NCBI GenBank assembly: GCA_944325345.1
Contig: CALUZV010000009.1
Location: 1 to 64,000 of the forward strand
DNA: 64,000 nt
DNA from: an uncultured Parabacteroides sp.
GTDB lineage: Bacteria > Bacteroidota > Bacteroidia > Bacteroidales > Tannerellaceae
Direction of reading: 5' to 3'
Shown here: in pieces, positions 1-8,343 of the stretch
How the letters are laid out: every line of letters begins with the position of its first letter
Position numbering within the stretch: position 1 is the stretch's first letter
Position numbers and translations under genes: made by a program
Notes under the pieces: model-generated
Database searches by the model: none
Told to the model about the DNA's origin: nothing
What the model saw: the letters and a program-made list of their open reading frames with translations, nothing else

Positions 1-83
1 TTTTATAGGTCTTGCGTCCGAGTTACAAATACGGTACAAAAATGAGCTGAAAAAGACCTTCCAACGATGAATATCGCCGAATG

Positions 84-118
84 GGCAAAAAATAAAAGGC
101 GCTCAAAATGAACGCCTT
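84..118 (-). terminator. Intrinsic terminator of mnmE
   Basis: Read on the minus strand, an AAGGCG/CGCCTT stem (96-101 with 113-118), extended after one mismatch by TGA/TCA, is followed by a T-rich run (complement of 86-97). It lies 43 bases past the mnmE stop and fits a Rho-independent terminator. The rest of 1-160 shows no gene. Confidence 0.75.
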
Positions 119-160
119 ACTAATCAATGATGATTGATGTTAATCGTTTGTAAGTATATA

Positions 161-1543
161 TTATTTGCCGATGCAAAAATGCTTAAAGATATTCCCAAGC
201 ACCTCATCCGTTGTAACTTCCCCTACGATGTCGCTCAAGTGGAAGATGCACTCGCGGAGGTCTTGCGAGATAAAGTCTCCGGACAAGCCGATGGCGAGTC
301 CTTCTTGCACACGATGGATAGCTTCGAGGGCGCGGCTGAGGGCTTCGTAGTGGCGCACGTTGGTAACGATGATGTCGCTGGACGATAGCGCAGGAAGATG
401 GGCGGCTTCAATCAAGAGGGATTGGAGTTGGTCAATGCCTTCTTTGCATTTGGCTGAGAGGGAAATAATTTGAGTGCCTTCGGGGAAGCCAAGGAATCCG
501 ATAGAAGTAGAAGATGCGTTCAGGTCGCTCTTGTTGAGGACGAGGATGAGTTGCTTGCCTTTGCATAGGGGAATTACTTTATCAGAGAGAGAGGCAACTT
601 GCTTTTCCGCTTCGGTTTGGTCGATGACCCAGAGCACGATGTCTGCCCGCTCGATGGCGCGGAAACTTCGTTCGATGCCGAGGGCTTCGATGGTGTCATT
701 GGTTTCGCGGATGCCGGCGGTGTCGATGAAGCGGAACAGGATGCCTTGGATGTTGACCGTATCTTCTATGACATCGCGGGTAGTGCCGTGGATATCGCTT
801 ACGATAGCTTTCTCTTCATTCAGTAGGAGATTGAGCAGTGTGGATTTGCCCGCATTCGTCTCTCCGACAATTGCGACCGGTATTCCATTTTTTATTGCAT
901 TGCCTGCTTTAAAAGAATGAGCTAATTTAGATATAGTTTGCTCTATCTGGGCTGCTATGTCCTTTAGTTCTTTCCGGTCGGCAAATTCCAGCTCTTCGTG
1001 GTCTGCGAAATCGAGTTCCAATTCCATCAGGGAGGTGATGTGTACTAATTTCTCACGTAAGGCTTTTAGTTCCTGGCTGAACCCGCCCCGCATCTGGTTC
1101 ATGGCCAAACGGTGTTGCCCTGCCGAGGTGGAGGCTATCAAGTCGGCCACGGCTTCGGCCTGGCTCAAGTCCATCTTGCCATTCAGAAAGGCGCGCTGGG
1201 TGAATTCGCCGGGCTGGGCCATCTCGCAGCCAGCCGCAATGAGGGCTTGGAGGATACGTTGCTGGATATAGACCGAGCCATGACAAGATATTTCCACGGT
1301 GTCTTCTCCCGTGAAAGAGTGGGGGGCGCGGAATACTGCCGCCATCACTTCGTCGATATCTTCGTTTTCCTGTCGGATAGTCCCATATAATAAGGTATAG
1401 GCTTTTTGGGTACTCAACGTCTTTCCTTCAGTCTTTGCCTTGAATATCTTGTCGCAGATGGCAAATGCTTGTGCTCCGGATACTCGGATGACGGCAATAC
1501 CTCCCGTCCCCGGGGCGGTCGAGATAGCGCAAATGGTGCTCAT
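161..1543 (-). CDS. mnmE: tRNA modification GTPase MnmE
   Basis: With MnmG, MnmE installs the (carboxymethyl)aminomethyl group at C5 of wobble uridine in certain tRNAs. The 460-residue length is normal. The N-terminal tetrahydrofolate-binding domain is followed by a G domain inserted in a helical domain: P-loop GETNAGKS at 227-234, DTAG at 273-276, NKSD at 336-339. The protein ends in CIGK, the family's conserved C-terminal motif with the essential cysteine. The start MSTICAISTAPGTGGIAVIR matches the usual family N-terminus. It is preceded by an inverted repeat and followed by a hairpin terminator, so it is probably transcribed alone or by read-through from the DUF362 gene upstream. Confidence 0.97.
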   Translation of the reverse strand: MSTICAISTAPGTGGIAVIRVSGAQAFAICDKIFKAKTEGKTLSTQKAYTLLYGTIRQENEDIDEVMAAVFRAPHSFTGEDTVEISCHGSVYIQQRILQALIAAGCEMAQPGEFTQRAFLNGKMDLSQAEAVADLIASTSAGQHRLAMNQMRGGFSQELKALREKLVHITSLMELELDFADHEELEFADRKELKDIAAQIEQTISKLAHSFKAGNAIKNGIPVAIVGETNAGKSTLLNLLLNEEKAIVSDIHGTTRDVIEDTVNIQGILFRFIDTAGIRETNDTIEALGIERSFRAIERADIVLWVIDQTEAEKQVASLSDKVIPLCKGKQLILVLNKSDLNASSTSIGFLGFPEGTQIISLSAKCKEGIDQLQSLLIEAAHLPALSSSDIIVTNVRHYEALSRALEAIHRVQEGLAIGLSGDFISQDLRECIFHLSDIVGEVTTDEVLGNIFKHFCIGK

Positions 1544-1564
1544 TTTTAGAAATTATAAATGATG

Positions 1565-1623
1565 AATTATGAATGATGAATTGTACAAGGATATCAAGCA
1601 CTCATAATTCATCATTCATAATT
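1565..1623. repeat. Perfect 18-bp inverted repeat between DUF362 gene and mnmE
   Basis: Arms AATTATGAATGATGAATT at 1565-1582 and its exact reverse complement at 1606-1623 enclose 23 bases. The arms are made of a short quasi-repeated word (ATGAATGATGAAT). It fills most of the 88-bp gap and could act as a terminator-like hairpin for the DUF362 gene or be a small mobile palindrome. A similarly built element lies at 55.8 kb. Confidence 0.8.
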
Positions 1624-1631
1624 CGTAATTA

Positions 1632-2753
1632 TTAAACGGTTATCAACTCATACTCTTGTGTCCCCAGCCCAATCTTCTCGGCATGAACCAGCCCTGCTTG
1701 CCAGTTCGTGTCCGGATGGATAAGGTGGAACTTGTCTTCGCCTTCCAGATGCTCGTGCGGATGCTTTTCAGACAGACAGTTGTTTGTCTGCAGCAACGGC
1801 GCGTTGCACACCATGTCGGCGCAAGCCTTGTCGAGGGCTACGGGGTCGAACGAGGCCGCTATGCCCAAGTCGGGTACGATGGCGGCATCGTTGTGGTTCC
1901 AGCAGTCGCATTCCGGCGATACATTCATGATGAAGTTGATATGGAAGTTCGGTTTGCCCAGCAAGACTGCCTTGGTGTATTCTGCTATCTTACAATTCAG
2001 ATTCTCCGACGTATCCCATTCGCCCAATACCGCACCTTCGTACTGGCAGAGTGCCACGCACTGCCCGCAACCTACGCATTTGTCGTAGTCGATAACGGCT
2101 TTATGTTCCCCGTCAAGATGGAGAGCCGAGTGTGCACAGTGGGTAACGCAGATGTTGCATCCCCGGCAATGTTCCCGGTCAATGCGCGGCTGCGACGAAG
2201 CGTGCAGTTCCATCTTCCCGGCCACACTGGCTGCTCCCATGCCAAGGTTCTTCAGTGTGCCACCGAAGCCTGCCTGCTCGTGTCCCTTGAAGTGGGTCAT
2301 CGAGATGATGATGTCCGCATCGGCCACGGCTGAGCCGATTTTCGGAGCCTTGCAGTATTCGCCATTGATTTCAATCTCGCGGCATTCCGTCCCCTTCAGA
2401 CCGTCGGCAATGATGACATCACATTTGGCGGAAATCGGGTTGAAGCCGTTCTCCATCGCGCTCCGGAGGTGGTCCACCGCGTTCGAGCGCCCGCCGGAAT
2501 AGAGTGTGTTACAATCCGTCAGGAAGGGCTTGCCACCCAGCTCGCGAATCAGGGTAGCCATCCGAGCCGCATAGTTGGGGCGGATGTACGCCAAGTTGCC
2601 CGGTTCGCCGAAGTGAATCTTGATGGCAACGAATTGGTCTTTGAAGTTGATGTTTGTGATACCCGCACGTTTGACTAACCGTTCCATCTTGTCGAGGAGG
2701 TTGCTCTTCGGGTTTGTTCGCAGATTAGTAAAGTAAACTTTAGATGATTCCAT
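1632..2753 (-). CDS. DUF362 protein with two 4Fe-4S clusters
   Basis: A 373-residue cytoplasmic iron-sulfur protein. The first about 185 residues form the DUF362 region (with TDCNTLYSGGR and MTHFKGHEQAGFGGTLKN). It is followed by a bacterial ferredoxin-type domain with cysteines 196, 199, 202, 206 and 226, 229, 232, 236, enough for two 4Fe-4S clusters. The family is widespread in anaerobes, but its reaction is not established, so no function is assigned beyond electron transfer or metal binding. A -7 promoter box lies 25 bp upstream of the ATG, and a 41-bp tandem repeat array sits just upstream of that. Confidence 0.9.
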   Translation of the reverse strand: MESSKVYFTNLRTNPKSNLLDKMERLVKRAGITNINFKDQFVAIKIHFGEPGNLAYIRPNYAARMATLIRELGGKPFLTDCNTLYSGGRSNAVDHLRSAMENGFNPISAKCDVIIADGLKGTECREIEINGEYCKAPKIGSAVADADIIISMTHFKGHEQAGFGGTLKNLGMGAASVAGKMELHASSQPRIDREHCRGCNICVTHCAHSALHLDGEHKAVIDYDKCVGCGQCVALCQYEGAVLGEWDTSENLNCKIAEYTKAVLLGKPNFHINFIMNVSPECDCWNHNDAAIVPDLGIAASFDPVALDKACADMVCNAPLLQTNNCLSEKHPHEHLEGEDKFHLIHPDTNWQAGLVHAEKIGLGTQEYELITV

Positions 2754-2777
2754 GATGCTTTTATTGGTTTAATGCGA

Positions 2778-2785
2778 CAAAAGTA
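2778..2785 (-). promoter_or_regulatory. -7 promoter box for the DUF362 gene
   Basis: CAAAAGTA on the plus strand is TACTTTTG on the minus strand, matching the Bacteroides -7 consensus TAnnTTTG. No clear -33 TTTG is seen at the expected distance. Confidence 0.6.
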
Positions 2786-2837
2786 CATATTATCCGGCGA
2801 AAATCTATTTTCCCGGGGAAAAATAGTTTCCTGCATT

Positions 2838-3041
2838 TTGCAGGACGCTTGCGACGCCGTCGCGAGCGTCCTTACATTTGCAGAGTAACTTGCGACGGCG
2901 TCGCAAAGCCCAAAACATTTGCAGAGTTGCTTGCGACGGCGTCGCAAGCGTCTTGCTTTTTGCAGAGTTATTTGCGACGGCGTCGCAAGCGTCTTGTTTT
3001 TTGCAGAGTGCTTTGCGACGGCGTCGCAAGCTACTCTGCAA
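2838..3041. repeat. Array A1: five units of about 41 bp with internal palindrome
   Basis: The word TTGCAG recurs at 2838, 2878, 2919, 2960 and 3001 (spacing 40, 41, 41, 41). Each unit is TTGCAGAGT, a short spacer, then the dyad TTGCGACGGCGTCGCAAG (8-bp arms) and a T-rich tail. The array ends about 53 bp upstream of the DUF362 -7 box. Weak ORFs across it on both strands are products of the repeat. With the small RNA at 3169-3238 it accounts for most of the 600-bp gap between the DUF362 gene and nadK. Confidence 0.9.
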
Positions 3042-3168
3042 ATGTCGTCGGCCTTTCTGAGGGGGAATATATGTTTATGGAAAATGATGCGGAGTTAGCT
3101 CTGCTTACAGTCGGATTTCTGAGTTTTTGCGGGCTCCGGAACGCCCCGGAGTCAATAGGAAGGTATAT

Positions 3169-3238
3169 AAAAAAGAAAAGGTTGTCTCACGACAACCAAT
3201 CTCCATTGTTAACCTTAAATCTAATACCATGAAAAACA
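3169..3238 (-). ncRNA. Small RNA candidate 1 (about 70 nt)
   Basis: On the minus strand a TACTTTTG -7 box is followed about 7 nt later by a non-coding stretch containing TTTTTCATGGTATTAG, TTAAGGTTAACAATGG, then a 7-bp hairpin (GGTTGTC/GACAACC, 3180-3197) and a T-rich tail. A second locus with the same order lies at 13.5 kb. The 5' part is complementary to an AUGAAAAA translation-start context. It resembles the paralogous small RNAs (FopS) reported in Bacteroides, from memory. Alternatively the hairpin is simply the nadK terminator; both may be true. Confidence 0.6.
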
Positions 3239-3243
3239 CAGTG

Positions 3244-3251
3244 CAAAAGTA
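3244..3251 (-). promoter_or_regulatory. -7 promoter box for small RNA candidate 1
   Basis: CAAAAGTA on plus is TACTTTTG on minus, a full match to TAnnTTTG. It lies downstream of the nadK stop and points away from nadK, so it would serve an independent short transcript. Confidence 0.55.
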
Positions 3252-3352
3252 GAGGTTTTATGTTATACAACACAAGAATTTGTTTGGAAAATTCAAACCT
3301 TTAAACTGATTTAACGAAAACATGTTTTACAGCATATTTTATAAACAGATTT

Positions 3353-4231
3353 TTACTTGGAACGGAGGTCTGCACCCCACATCAGCTTCTCCCGAAGGGT
3401 CTGGTAGAAGGTGTGGGTATAACGCTTGGCGACCTTGGTTGTGTAGTCGGCCTTGCCGATTTTCAGACGGATTCCGGCGGGGAAAACTTCCGAACGGCCG
3501 TCGAGGGAGACCAGGAAGGTCTTGTTGCGGCTTTCCACGTGCAAATCAATTTGGCAAGTGTTGGGGATGACCAGCGGGCGGACGTTCAGCGAATGAGGGG
3601 CGACCGGACTTAAGACCAAGCTGTTGTTCTGCGGGACGATGATAGGGCCGTTCACGCTCATGGAGTAGGCCGTCGAGCCGGTTGGCGTGGCGATGACCAG
3701 GCCGTCTGCTTGGTAGGAAGTCAGGTATTCACCGTCGAGCGAGGTGTGGATGGTAATCATCGACGAGGTGTCGCGTTTCAGGACAGCCACTTCGTTCAGG
3801 GCGTAGTTGTATCCCTTGTATTGCCGTTCTTCGGTCTTCAGGTAGAGCAAGGTACGTTCCTCGATGCGATATTGGTTTTTGCAAATTTCTTCGAGCGTCT
3901 CTTCCAGTTCGAGGCTGCTGACGTCGGCCAGGAAACCCAGCCGTCCCGTGTTAATGCCAAGGATAGGCGTCCCCTTTCGGCCGATAGAAGCGGCGGTACG
4001 GAGGAAAGTGCCGTCGCCTCCGATGCTCAGCGCCATATCGATAGGTTCGGGAGAGGCATCGAGTAGGCCCGCGATAGGGGGACTATAATTCAGTGATTCG
4101 CCGAGGTATTTGTAAAAAGAGGAATCGACATAGACGCGAGCCTCCAGCGCTTCCAGCTTGACAAAGACCCGGCGTATGACGGTTTGCTTTTCCAGTTGAT
4201 ATTTGCTGCCAAATACACCAATGTTCATCAT
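3353..4231 (-). CDS. nadK: NAD kinase
   Basis: Phosphorylates NAD to NADP with ATP (or polyphosphate) in the cytoplasm. The 292 residues carry the family signature GGDGT at 71-75, GINTGRLGFL at 92-101 and the NAD-binding stretch ADGLVIATPTGSTAYSMS. Length is typical. The ORF begins MMNIGVFG; either Met could start it. The stop of the CBS-domain gene lies 12 bp upstream on the same strand, so the two probably form an operon. The nearest hairpin with a T-tail downstream is at 3169-3197. Confidence 0.97.
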   Translation of the reverse strand: MMNIGVFGSKYQLEKQTVIRRVFVKLEALEARVYVDSSFYKYLGESLNYSPPIAGLLDASPEPIDMALSIGGDGTFLRTAASIGRKGTPILGINTGRLGFLADVSSLELEETLEEICKNQYRIEERTLLYLKTEERQYKGYNYALNEVAVLKRDTSSMITIHTSLDGEYLTSYQADGLVIATPTGSTAYSMSVNGPIIVPQNNSLVLSPVAPHSLNVRPLVIPNTCQIDLHVESRNKTFLVSLDGRSEVFPAGIRLKIGKADYTTKVAKRYTHTFYQTLREKLMWGADLRSK

Positions 4232-4243
4232 CTTGTTCAGGAG

Positions 4244-4912
4244 TTAGATATTCATATAAAAGAAGAGTTCGTTTACCCGTTGCTGCAACATGTCGTCTAT
4301 CATGCCTTGCTTCATGAAATAATATAATACGGTATAGTTGAAGCGTTCGAAGCTGCGGATGACAGGCGAAGCATCTTCGAGGTCTATCTTCAGCAGCAAC
4401 AGGATTTTCCCCGTTTCGCTCTGGGGCTTAGTAAGCATCGACAGTAGATGGGCTTGGTTGGATTCGAGGATACGGACGATATCGGAGAGCGCATAATCTG
4501 TAGCCCTGAGCTCGAGGACGATGGCGCTTCCTGCCGTTTCCGCTCCGCAAAGCTCGGACAGTTCTTTGCTCAAAGTCTCCAGAGTGATGACACCCAGATA
4601 TTCCCCTTTGGTATTGCTTACAGGCAGAAGGCTAACTTGTTGCCTGACAATATGGGCCAAAGCATCCAATACGGATTGGTCGGGAAAAAGAAATGGAGCA
4701 TTCTCCCGCTTGGGAACCAGGTTCTGCAAAGGGACGAACGGATTGTCAAGCGCGAGCAAATCTTTCTCCGAAATTAAAGCCTTATATACAGAACCTTCAA
4801 CTAAGGGCAGTTGCTTTTGCTTGAAGTCGTCCATCAAGGTCAAAGCATAATCCCCAGTATCAAAACTTTTTAACACGGGGATTTCTTTTGTTATGAAATC
4901 TTTCACTAACAT
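4244..4912 (-). CDS. CBS-domain protein
   Basis: A 222-residue soluble protein. The first about 120 residues look like a CBS pair (MLVKDFITKEIPVL, then SVLDALAHIVRQQVSLLPVSN and GVITLETL), a fold that usually binds adenine nucleotides. The rest resembles an ACT-like regulatory region (VLELRATDYALSDIVRILES). It is the first gene of a two-gene operon with nadK, which suggests an adenylate-sensing role connected with NAD(P), but that link is inference. No catalytic domain is visible. Confidence 0.85.
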   Translation of the reverse strand: MLVKDFITKEIPVLKSFDTGDYALTLMDDFKQKQLPLVEGSVYKALISEKDLLALDNPFVPLQNLVPKRENAPFLFPDQSVLDALAHIVRQQVSLLPVSNTKGEYLGVITLETLSKELSELCGAETAGSAIVLELRATDYALSDIVRILESNQAHLLSMLTKPQSETGKILLLLKIDLEDASPVIRSFERFNYTVLYYFMKQGMIDDMLQQRVNELFFYMNI

Positions 4913-4938
4913 TTCTCTGTATATTTTCTAAAATCCTA

Positions 4939-4968
4939 CTACTTTTGCACGATACTTTGTACAAAAGT
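4939..4968. promoter_or_regulatory. Back-to-back -7 boxes for the CBS-nadK operon and pdxJ
   Basis: TACTTTTG at 4939-4946 (plus, toward pdxJ) and CAAAAGTA at 4961-4968 (minus, toward the CBS gene) are exact reverse complements 14 bp apart, in an 85-bp divergent gap. Both match TAnnTTTG. The two transcripts would start across each other, so the boxes may compete. Confidence 0.65.
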
Positions 4969-4997
4969 AATGTAAAGAAACAGAATAGCAATAAACA

Positions 4998-5714
4998 ATG
5001 ACGAATTTAAGTGTAAACATTAACAAAGTGGCAACCATCCGCAATGCTCGGGGTGGGAATATGCCAGACGTGTTAAAAGTAGCACAAGACGCCGAAGCAT
5101 TCGGTGCTCAGGGTATTACGGTTCATCCCCGGCCAGACGAAAGACATATCCGTTATAGCGACGTCTATGCTTTGAAGCCGTTGGTCAAAACAGAATTTAA
5201 TATCGAAGGTTATCCCTGTGAGAAGTTTATCGATTTGGTCTTGAAGGTTCGTCCTACGCAGGTTACCTTGGTGCCTGATGCTCCTGATGCCATAACCTCC
5301 AATGCGGGCTGGGATGTGAAGGGAAATTACTCTTTCCTTTCCGATTTGGTAGAATGTTTTACTTCCAATGGTATCCGGACATCCATCTTTGTAGGTACAG
5401 ATTTGGCTAATATCGAAGAGGCTGCCAAGACGGGGACGGATCGGATAGAACTCTATACGGAACCATACGCGACTCTTTATCCTACGAATAGGGAAGAATC
5501 TGTGGCTCCCTTTGTCGAAGCTGCTAAGTTGGCCAAAAACTTAGGCATCGGTGTTAATGCCGGGCACGATCTGAACTTGGAGAACCTGGCTTTCTTCCAT
5601 CAGCAGATTCCTTGGTTAGAGGAGGTCTCTATCGGTCATGCCTTGATTTGCGATGCGCTTTATTTGGGCTTGAAGGAGACGATTCGTCAGTACCGGGCTT
5701 GTCTGGAGCAATAA
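4998..5714 (+). CDS. pdxJ: Pyridoxine 5'-phosphate synthase
   Basis: PdxJ condenses 1-deoxy-D-xylulose 5-phosphate with 3-amino-2-oxopropyl phosphate to pyridoxine 5'-phosphate, the last ring-forming step of DXP-dependent vitamin B6 synthesis. The 238 residues contain [14 protein letters not shown] near the start, the conserved [13 protein letters not shown] stretch, a glutamate-containing [18 protein letters not shown] region and the C-terminal [13 protein letters not shown] and SIGHALI motifs of the TIM barrel. Length is normal. It is divergent from the CBS-nadK operon and ends 77 bp before exbB, so it may lead the plus-strand series. Confidence 0.97.
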   Translation: MTNLSVNINKVATIRNARGGNMPDVLKVAQDAEAFGAQGITVHPRPDERHIRYSDVYALKPLVKTEFNIEGYPCEKFIDLVLKVRPTQVTLVPDAPDAITSNAGWDVKGNYSFLSDLVECFTSNGIRTSIFVGTDLANIEEAAKTGTDRIELYTEPYATLYPTNREESVAPFVEAAKLAKNLGIGVNAGHDLNLENLAFFHQQIPWLEEVSIGHALICDALYLGLKETIRQYRACLEQ

Positions 5715-5791
5715 ACAAAAGCAAGCGAGCGGATGTTATATCCGAGGTGTTATATAAATGTATATAGTATTATCCTTAATGTAGAATAAAA

Positions 5792-6508
5792 ATGAGTATC
5801 TTACTTTCTATGCTTTCGGCAGCGCAGCAGGTAACTGAGCAGATGCCGGATTTAACTTCAGTAACAACAACTGTTCCCGCAGAGGCAGAGATTAACATCC
5901 TCGACCTCGCCGTCAAAGGCGGTTGGATCATGATAGTCCTTTTGCTTCTCTCTCTCATGGCTATCTATGTCTTCATTCAGCGCTTTATGGTGATACGCCG
6001 TGCCGGGAAGGAAGACGAGAACTTTATGAACCGTATCAAAGATTATATCCATGAAGGAAAGGTCGATGCCGCATTGAATCTCTGTCGCAGCACCAACACT
6101 CCCTCGGCTCGTATGATTGAAAAGGGTATCACGCGCCTGGGTCGTCCTATGAACGATGTCTTGGTAGCTATCGAAAATGTCGGGAATCTGGAAGTCGCCA
6201 AATTAGAGAAAGGCTTTCCCTTGATTGCCACGACTGCCGCCGGTGCCCCGATGTTGGGTTTCCTCGGTACGGTTACGGGTATGGTGCGCGCCTTCTTTGA
6301 TATGGCTAACGCCGGGACGAACGTCGATGTATCCCTCTTGTCGGGTGGTATCTATGAAGCTCTCGTTACGACTGTGGGTGGACTCGTGGTTGGTATTATC
6401 GCTTTGTTTGCTTACAACTACCTCGTTTCGCAAGTAGATAACGTCGTGAATAAGATGGAAGCCCGCACGATGGAATTCATGGATTTGTTAAATGAACCGG
6501 CCAACTAA
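5792..6508 (+). CDS. exbB: ExbB/TolQ-type proton channel protein
   Basis: A 238-residue inner-membrane protein of the MotA/TolQ/ExbB family. Membrane segments are visible near residues 48-70 (GGWIMIVLLLLSLMAIYVF), 140-165 (LIATTAAGAPMLGFLGTVTG) and 185-205 (GGLVVGIIALFAYNYLV). The GTVTGMV stretch is the conserved channel motif. With ExbD it converts proton motive force into movement of a TonB-like protein. The order exbB-exbD-tonB, with gaps of 12 and 1 bp, argues for one operon energising outer-membrane transport, which in Bacteroidota mainly serves SusC-type receptors. Confidence 0.93.
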   Translation: MSILLSMLSAAQQVTEQMPDLTSVTTTVPAEAEINILDLAVKGGWIMIVLLLLSLMAIYVFIQRFMVIRRAGKEDENFMNRIKDYIHEGKVDAALNLCRSTNTPSARMIEKGITRLGRPMNDVLVAIENVGNLEVAKLEKGFPLIATTAAGAPMLGFLGTVTGMVRAFFDMANAGTNVDVSLLSGGIYEALVTTVGGLVVGIIALFAYNYLVSQVDNVVNKMEARTMEFMDLLNEPAN

Positions 6509-6520
6509 TCCCGAACTACT

Positions 6521-6934
6521 ATGGCTCTGAAACGTAGAACTAAGGTCAATGAGGTTTTTAGTATGGCCTCGATGACCGACGTCATTTTTCTCCTTCTCAT
6601 CTTCTTCATGGTAACTTCGACCGTGGTGGTGCCCAACGCCATCAAGGTTATGCTCCCCCAGGCCAAGCAGCAGACTGCCGCTAAACCTCTTACTCGGGTT
6701 ACCATAGATGCCGCCCTGAACTATTACGTGGCCTTTGGAAACCAGCGCGAGGTTCAGGTGTCGTTCGACGAGATTGCCCCTTTCTTGCAGTCTTGTTATG
6801 AGAAAGAGCCGGAGATGTTCGTTGCCTTATATGCCGACGAGTCGGTGCCGTATAAGGAAATAGTCAAGATTCTGAATATCGCCAACGAGAACAAATATAA
6901 GATGGTTTTGGCTACGAGACCACAACGAAATTAA
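6521..6934 (+). CDS. exbD: ExbD/TolR-type protein
   Basis: A 137-residue biopolymer transporter. One N-terminal membrane helix follows the conserved aspartate in SMTDVIFLLLIFFMVTSTVV (D20), the proton-carrying residue of the family. A periplasmic domain with VTIDAALNYYVAFGN follows. It lies 12 bp after exbB and 1 bp before the TonB-like gene. It partners ExbB in the proton channel. Confidence 0.93.
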   Translation: MALKRRTKVNEVFSMASMTDVIFLLLIFFMVTSTVVVPNAIKVMLPQAKQQTAAKPLTRVTIDAALNYYVAFGNQREVQVSFDEIAPFLQSCYEKEPEMFVALYADESVPYKEIVKILNIANENKYKMVLATRPQRN

Positions 6935-6935
6935 T

Positions 6936-7781
6936 ATGAGGATAAATAAAGACGACATATACGCATTCTTGGGCTCTTTGGCTTTCCACCTCGTGTTCCT
7001 CTTCGTCCTATGGTACTCCGTGCTGCGGACGGAAATCCCCGAAGACCAAGGCGGTGTCTTAGTGAACTTCGGCAATGTCGATGCCGCAGCCGGCACCTTC
7101 GAGCCTCGCTACACGGGTCAGCAGCCGCCTCAGGAATCTACCTCCGTCCCCCCGCCTCCCGAGCCTGTCAATCCTGCCGAAGATGACCTTTTGACGCAGG
7201 ACTTGGAGGAATCGGTCGCGCTTGAGGATGAGAAGAAAAAAGAAGAAGACCGCAAGCGCAAGGAGGATGAACAGCGTCGCCTTGAGGAAGAGCGTGAGAA
7301 AAAACGCCAGCAGGAACTGGAGGCCGAGCGTCGTCGCAAGGCCGAGGAGCAACGCAAGCAGGCGCAAGCTATAAAGGACAAGGTGGCTGGTGCTTTTGGT
7401 ATTGGCTCTGCCGAGGGGAATAGCCAAGGTTCTGCCGCCGAGGGTACAGGCAATCAGGGCAGCCCATTCGGTAATTCCGACCATGGCAAGGATGACGGTG
7501 TCGGCGGCATGGGTACGTTCGACCTCAACGGCCGCTCAATCGGTGCCGGGGGACTGCCTACCCCGGTCTATACCTCTCAGGTAGAGGGCAAGATTGTAAT
7601 AGACATTACGGTTAGCCCCAAGGGCGACGTCATTTACGCTGATATCGGCCGGGGTACGAATATCGAGAATGCTTCCATGCGCCGAAGTGCCCTCCAGGCC
7701 GCGAAGAAAGCCAAGTTCAATTCGATATCCGGCACAAACAATCAAAGCGGAACAATTACTTACGTATATAAATTAAGATAA
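6936..7781 (+). CDS. TonB-like energy transducer
   Basis: A 281-residue TonB/TolA-like protein. One N-terminal membrane helix (about 10-28, FLGSLAFHLVFLFVLWYSVL) is followed by a Pro-rich stretch, a long charged Glu/Lys/Arg segment (about 85-150, probably helical and spanning the periplasm), a Gly-rich linker and a small C-terminal domain (VEGKIVIDITVSPKGDV, then SALQAAKKAKF) typical of TonB C-termini. The charged segment is TolA-like, so the exact partner is uncertain. Its place straight after exbBD supports the energy-transducer call. Confidence 0.88.
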   Translation: MRINKDDIYAFLGSLAFHLVFLFVLWYSVLRTEIPEDQGGVLVNFGNVDAAAGTFEPRYTGQQPPQESTSVPPPPEPVNPAEDDLLTQDLEESVALEDEKKKEEDRKRKEDEQRRLEEEREKKRQQELEAERRRKAEEQRKQAQAIKDKVAGAFGIGSAEGNSQGSAAEGTGNQGSPFGNSDHGKDDGVGGMGTFDLNGRSIGAGGLPTPVYTSQVEGKIVIDITVSPKGDVIYADIGRGTNIENASMRRSALQAAKKAKFNSISGTNNQSGTITYVYKLR

Positions 7782-7782
7782 C

Positions 7783-8328
7783 ATGAAGAAGGTATTCGTA
7801 TTATTAGCCGACGGCTTCGAGGAGATGGAAGCCCTTGGCACAGTGGATATCCTGCGTCGGGCTGGAATCGATGCAGTTACAGTTTCAATCACCTCGGATC
7901 CGATGGTCGCCGGTGCGCACAAGGTGCCTGTCCGGGCCGACCTCACGTTCGGGGAGGCCGATTTCACGGGCGCCGATGCCCTTGTCCTCCCCGGTGGTAT
8001 GCCCGGAGCTAAAAACCTCAACGACAGCGAGCCGGTCAAGGAGGCCCTCCTCCAGCAATACCGCGAGGGGCGTATCGTGGCTGCCATCTGCGCGGCTCCG
8101 ATGGTGCTCGGCGGACTGGGCTTGCTCAAGGGGCGTCGGGCTACGTGCTATCCGGGCTTCGAACAGACCCTGATTGGGGCAACGCCGACGGGCGAGGCTG
8201 TCGAAGTCGATGGACCGGTCATCACGGGCAAGGGTCCGGGCTTGGTATTCAACTTCGGCTTGGCGCTTGTGGCTGCAATCAAGAATGAGGCCGTCGCCGA
8301 GGAAGTGGCGGCAGGTTTGCTTCTGTAA
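7783..8328 (+). CDS. DJ-1/PfpI family protein
   Basis: A 181-residue cytoplasmic protein of the DJ-1/PfpI superfamily. It shows the family's N-terminal LLADGFEEMEA with the conserved glutamate, LVLPGGMPGAKNL, and the nucleophile elbow AAICAAPMVL with the reactive cysteine near residue 105. Members are reported as protein or nucleotide deglycases, glyoxalases or stress proteins; which applies here cannot be told. It starts 1 bp after the TonB-like gene and is probably the last gene of that operon, followed by a strong hairpin terminator. Confidence 0.93.
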   Translation: MKKVFVLLADGFEEMEALGTVDILRRAGIDAVTVSITSDPMVAGAHKVPVRADLTFGEADFTGADALVLPGGMPGAKNLNDSEPVKEALLQQYREGRIVAAICAAPMVLGGLGLLKGRRATCYPGFEQTLIGATPTGEAVEVDGPVITGKGPGLVFNFGLALVAAIKNEAVAEEVAAGLLL

Positions 8329-8343
8329 TTCTTTGAATTTTTG

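Noticed and set aside
2805..3232. Several Arg-rich ORFs (for example RRRRK repeats) on both strands
   Set aside because: They are translations of array A1; no ribosome-binding site or family match.
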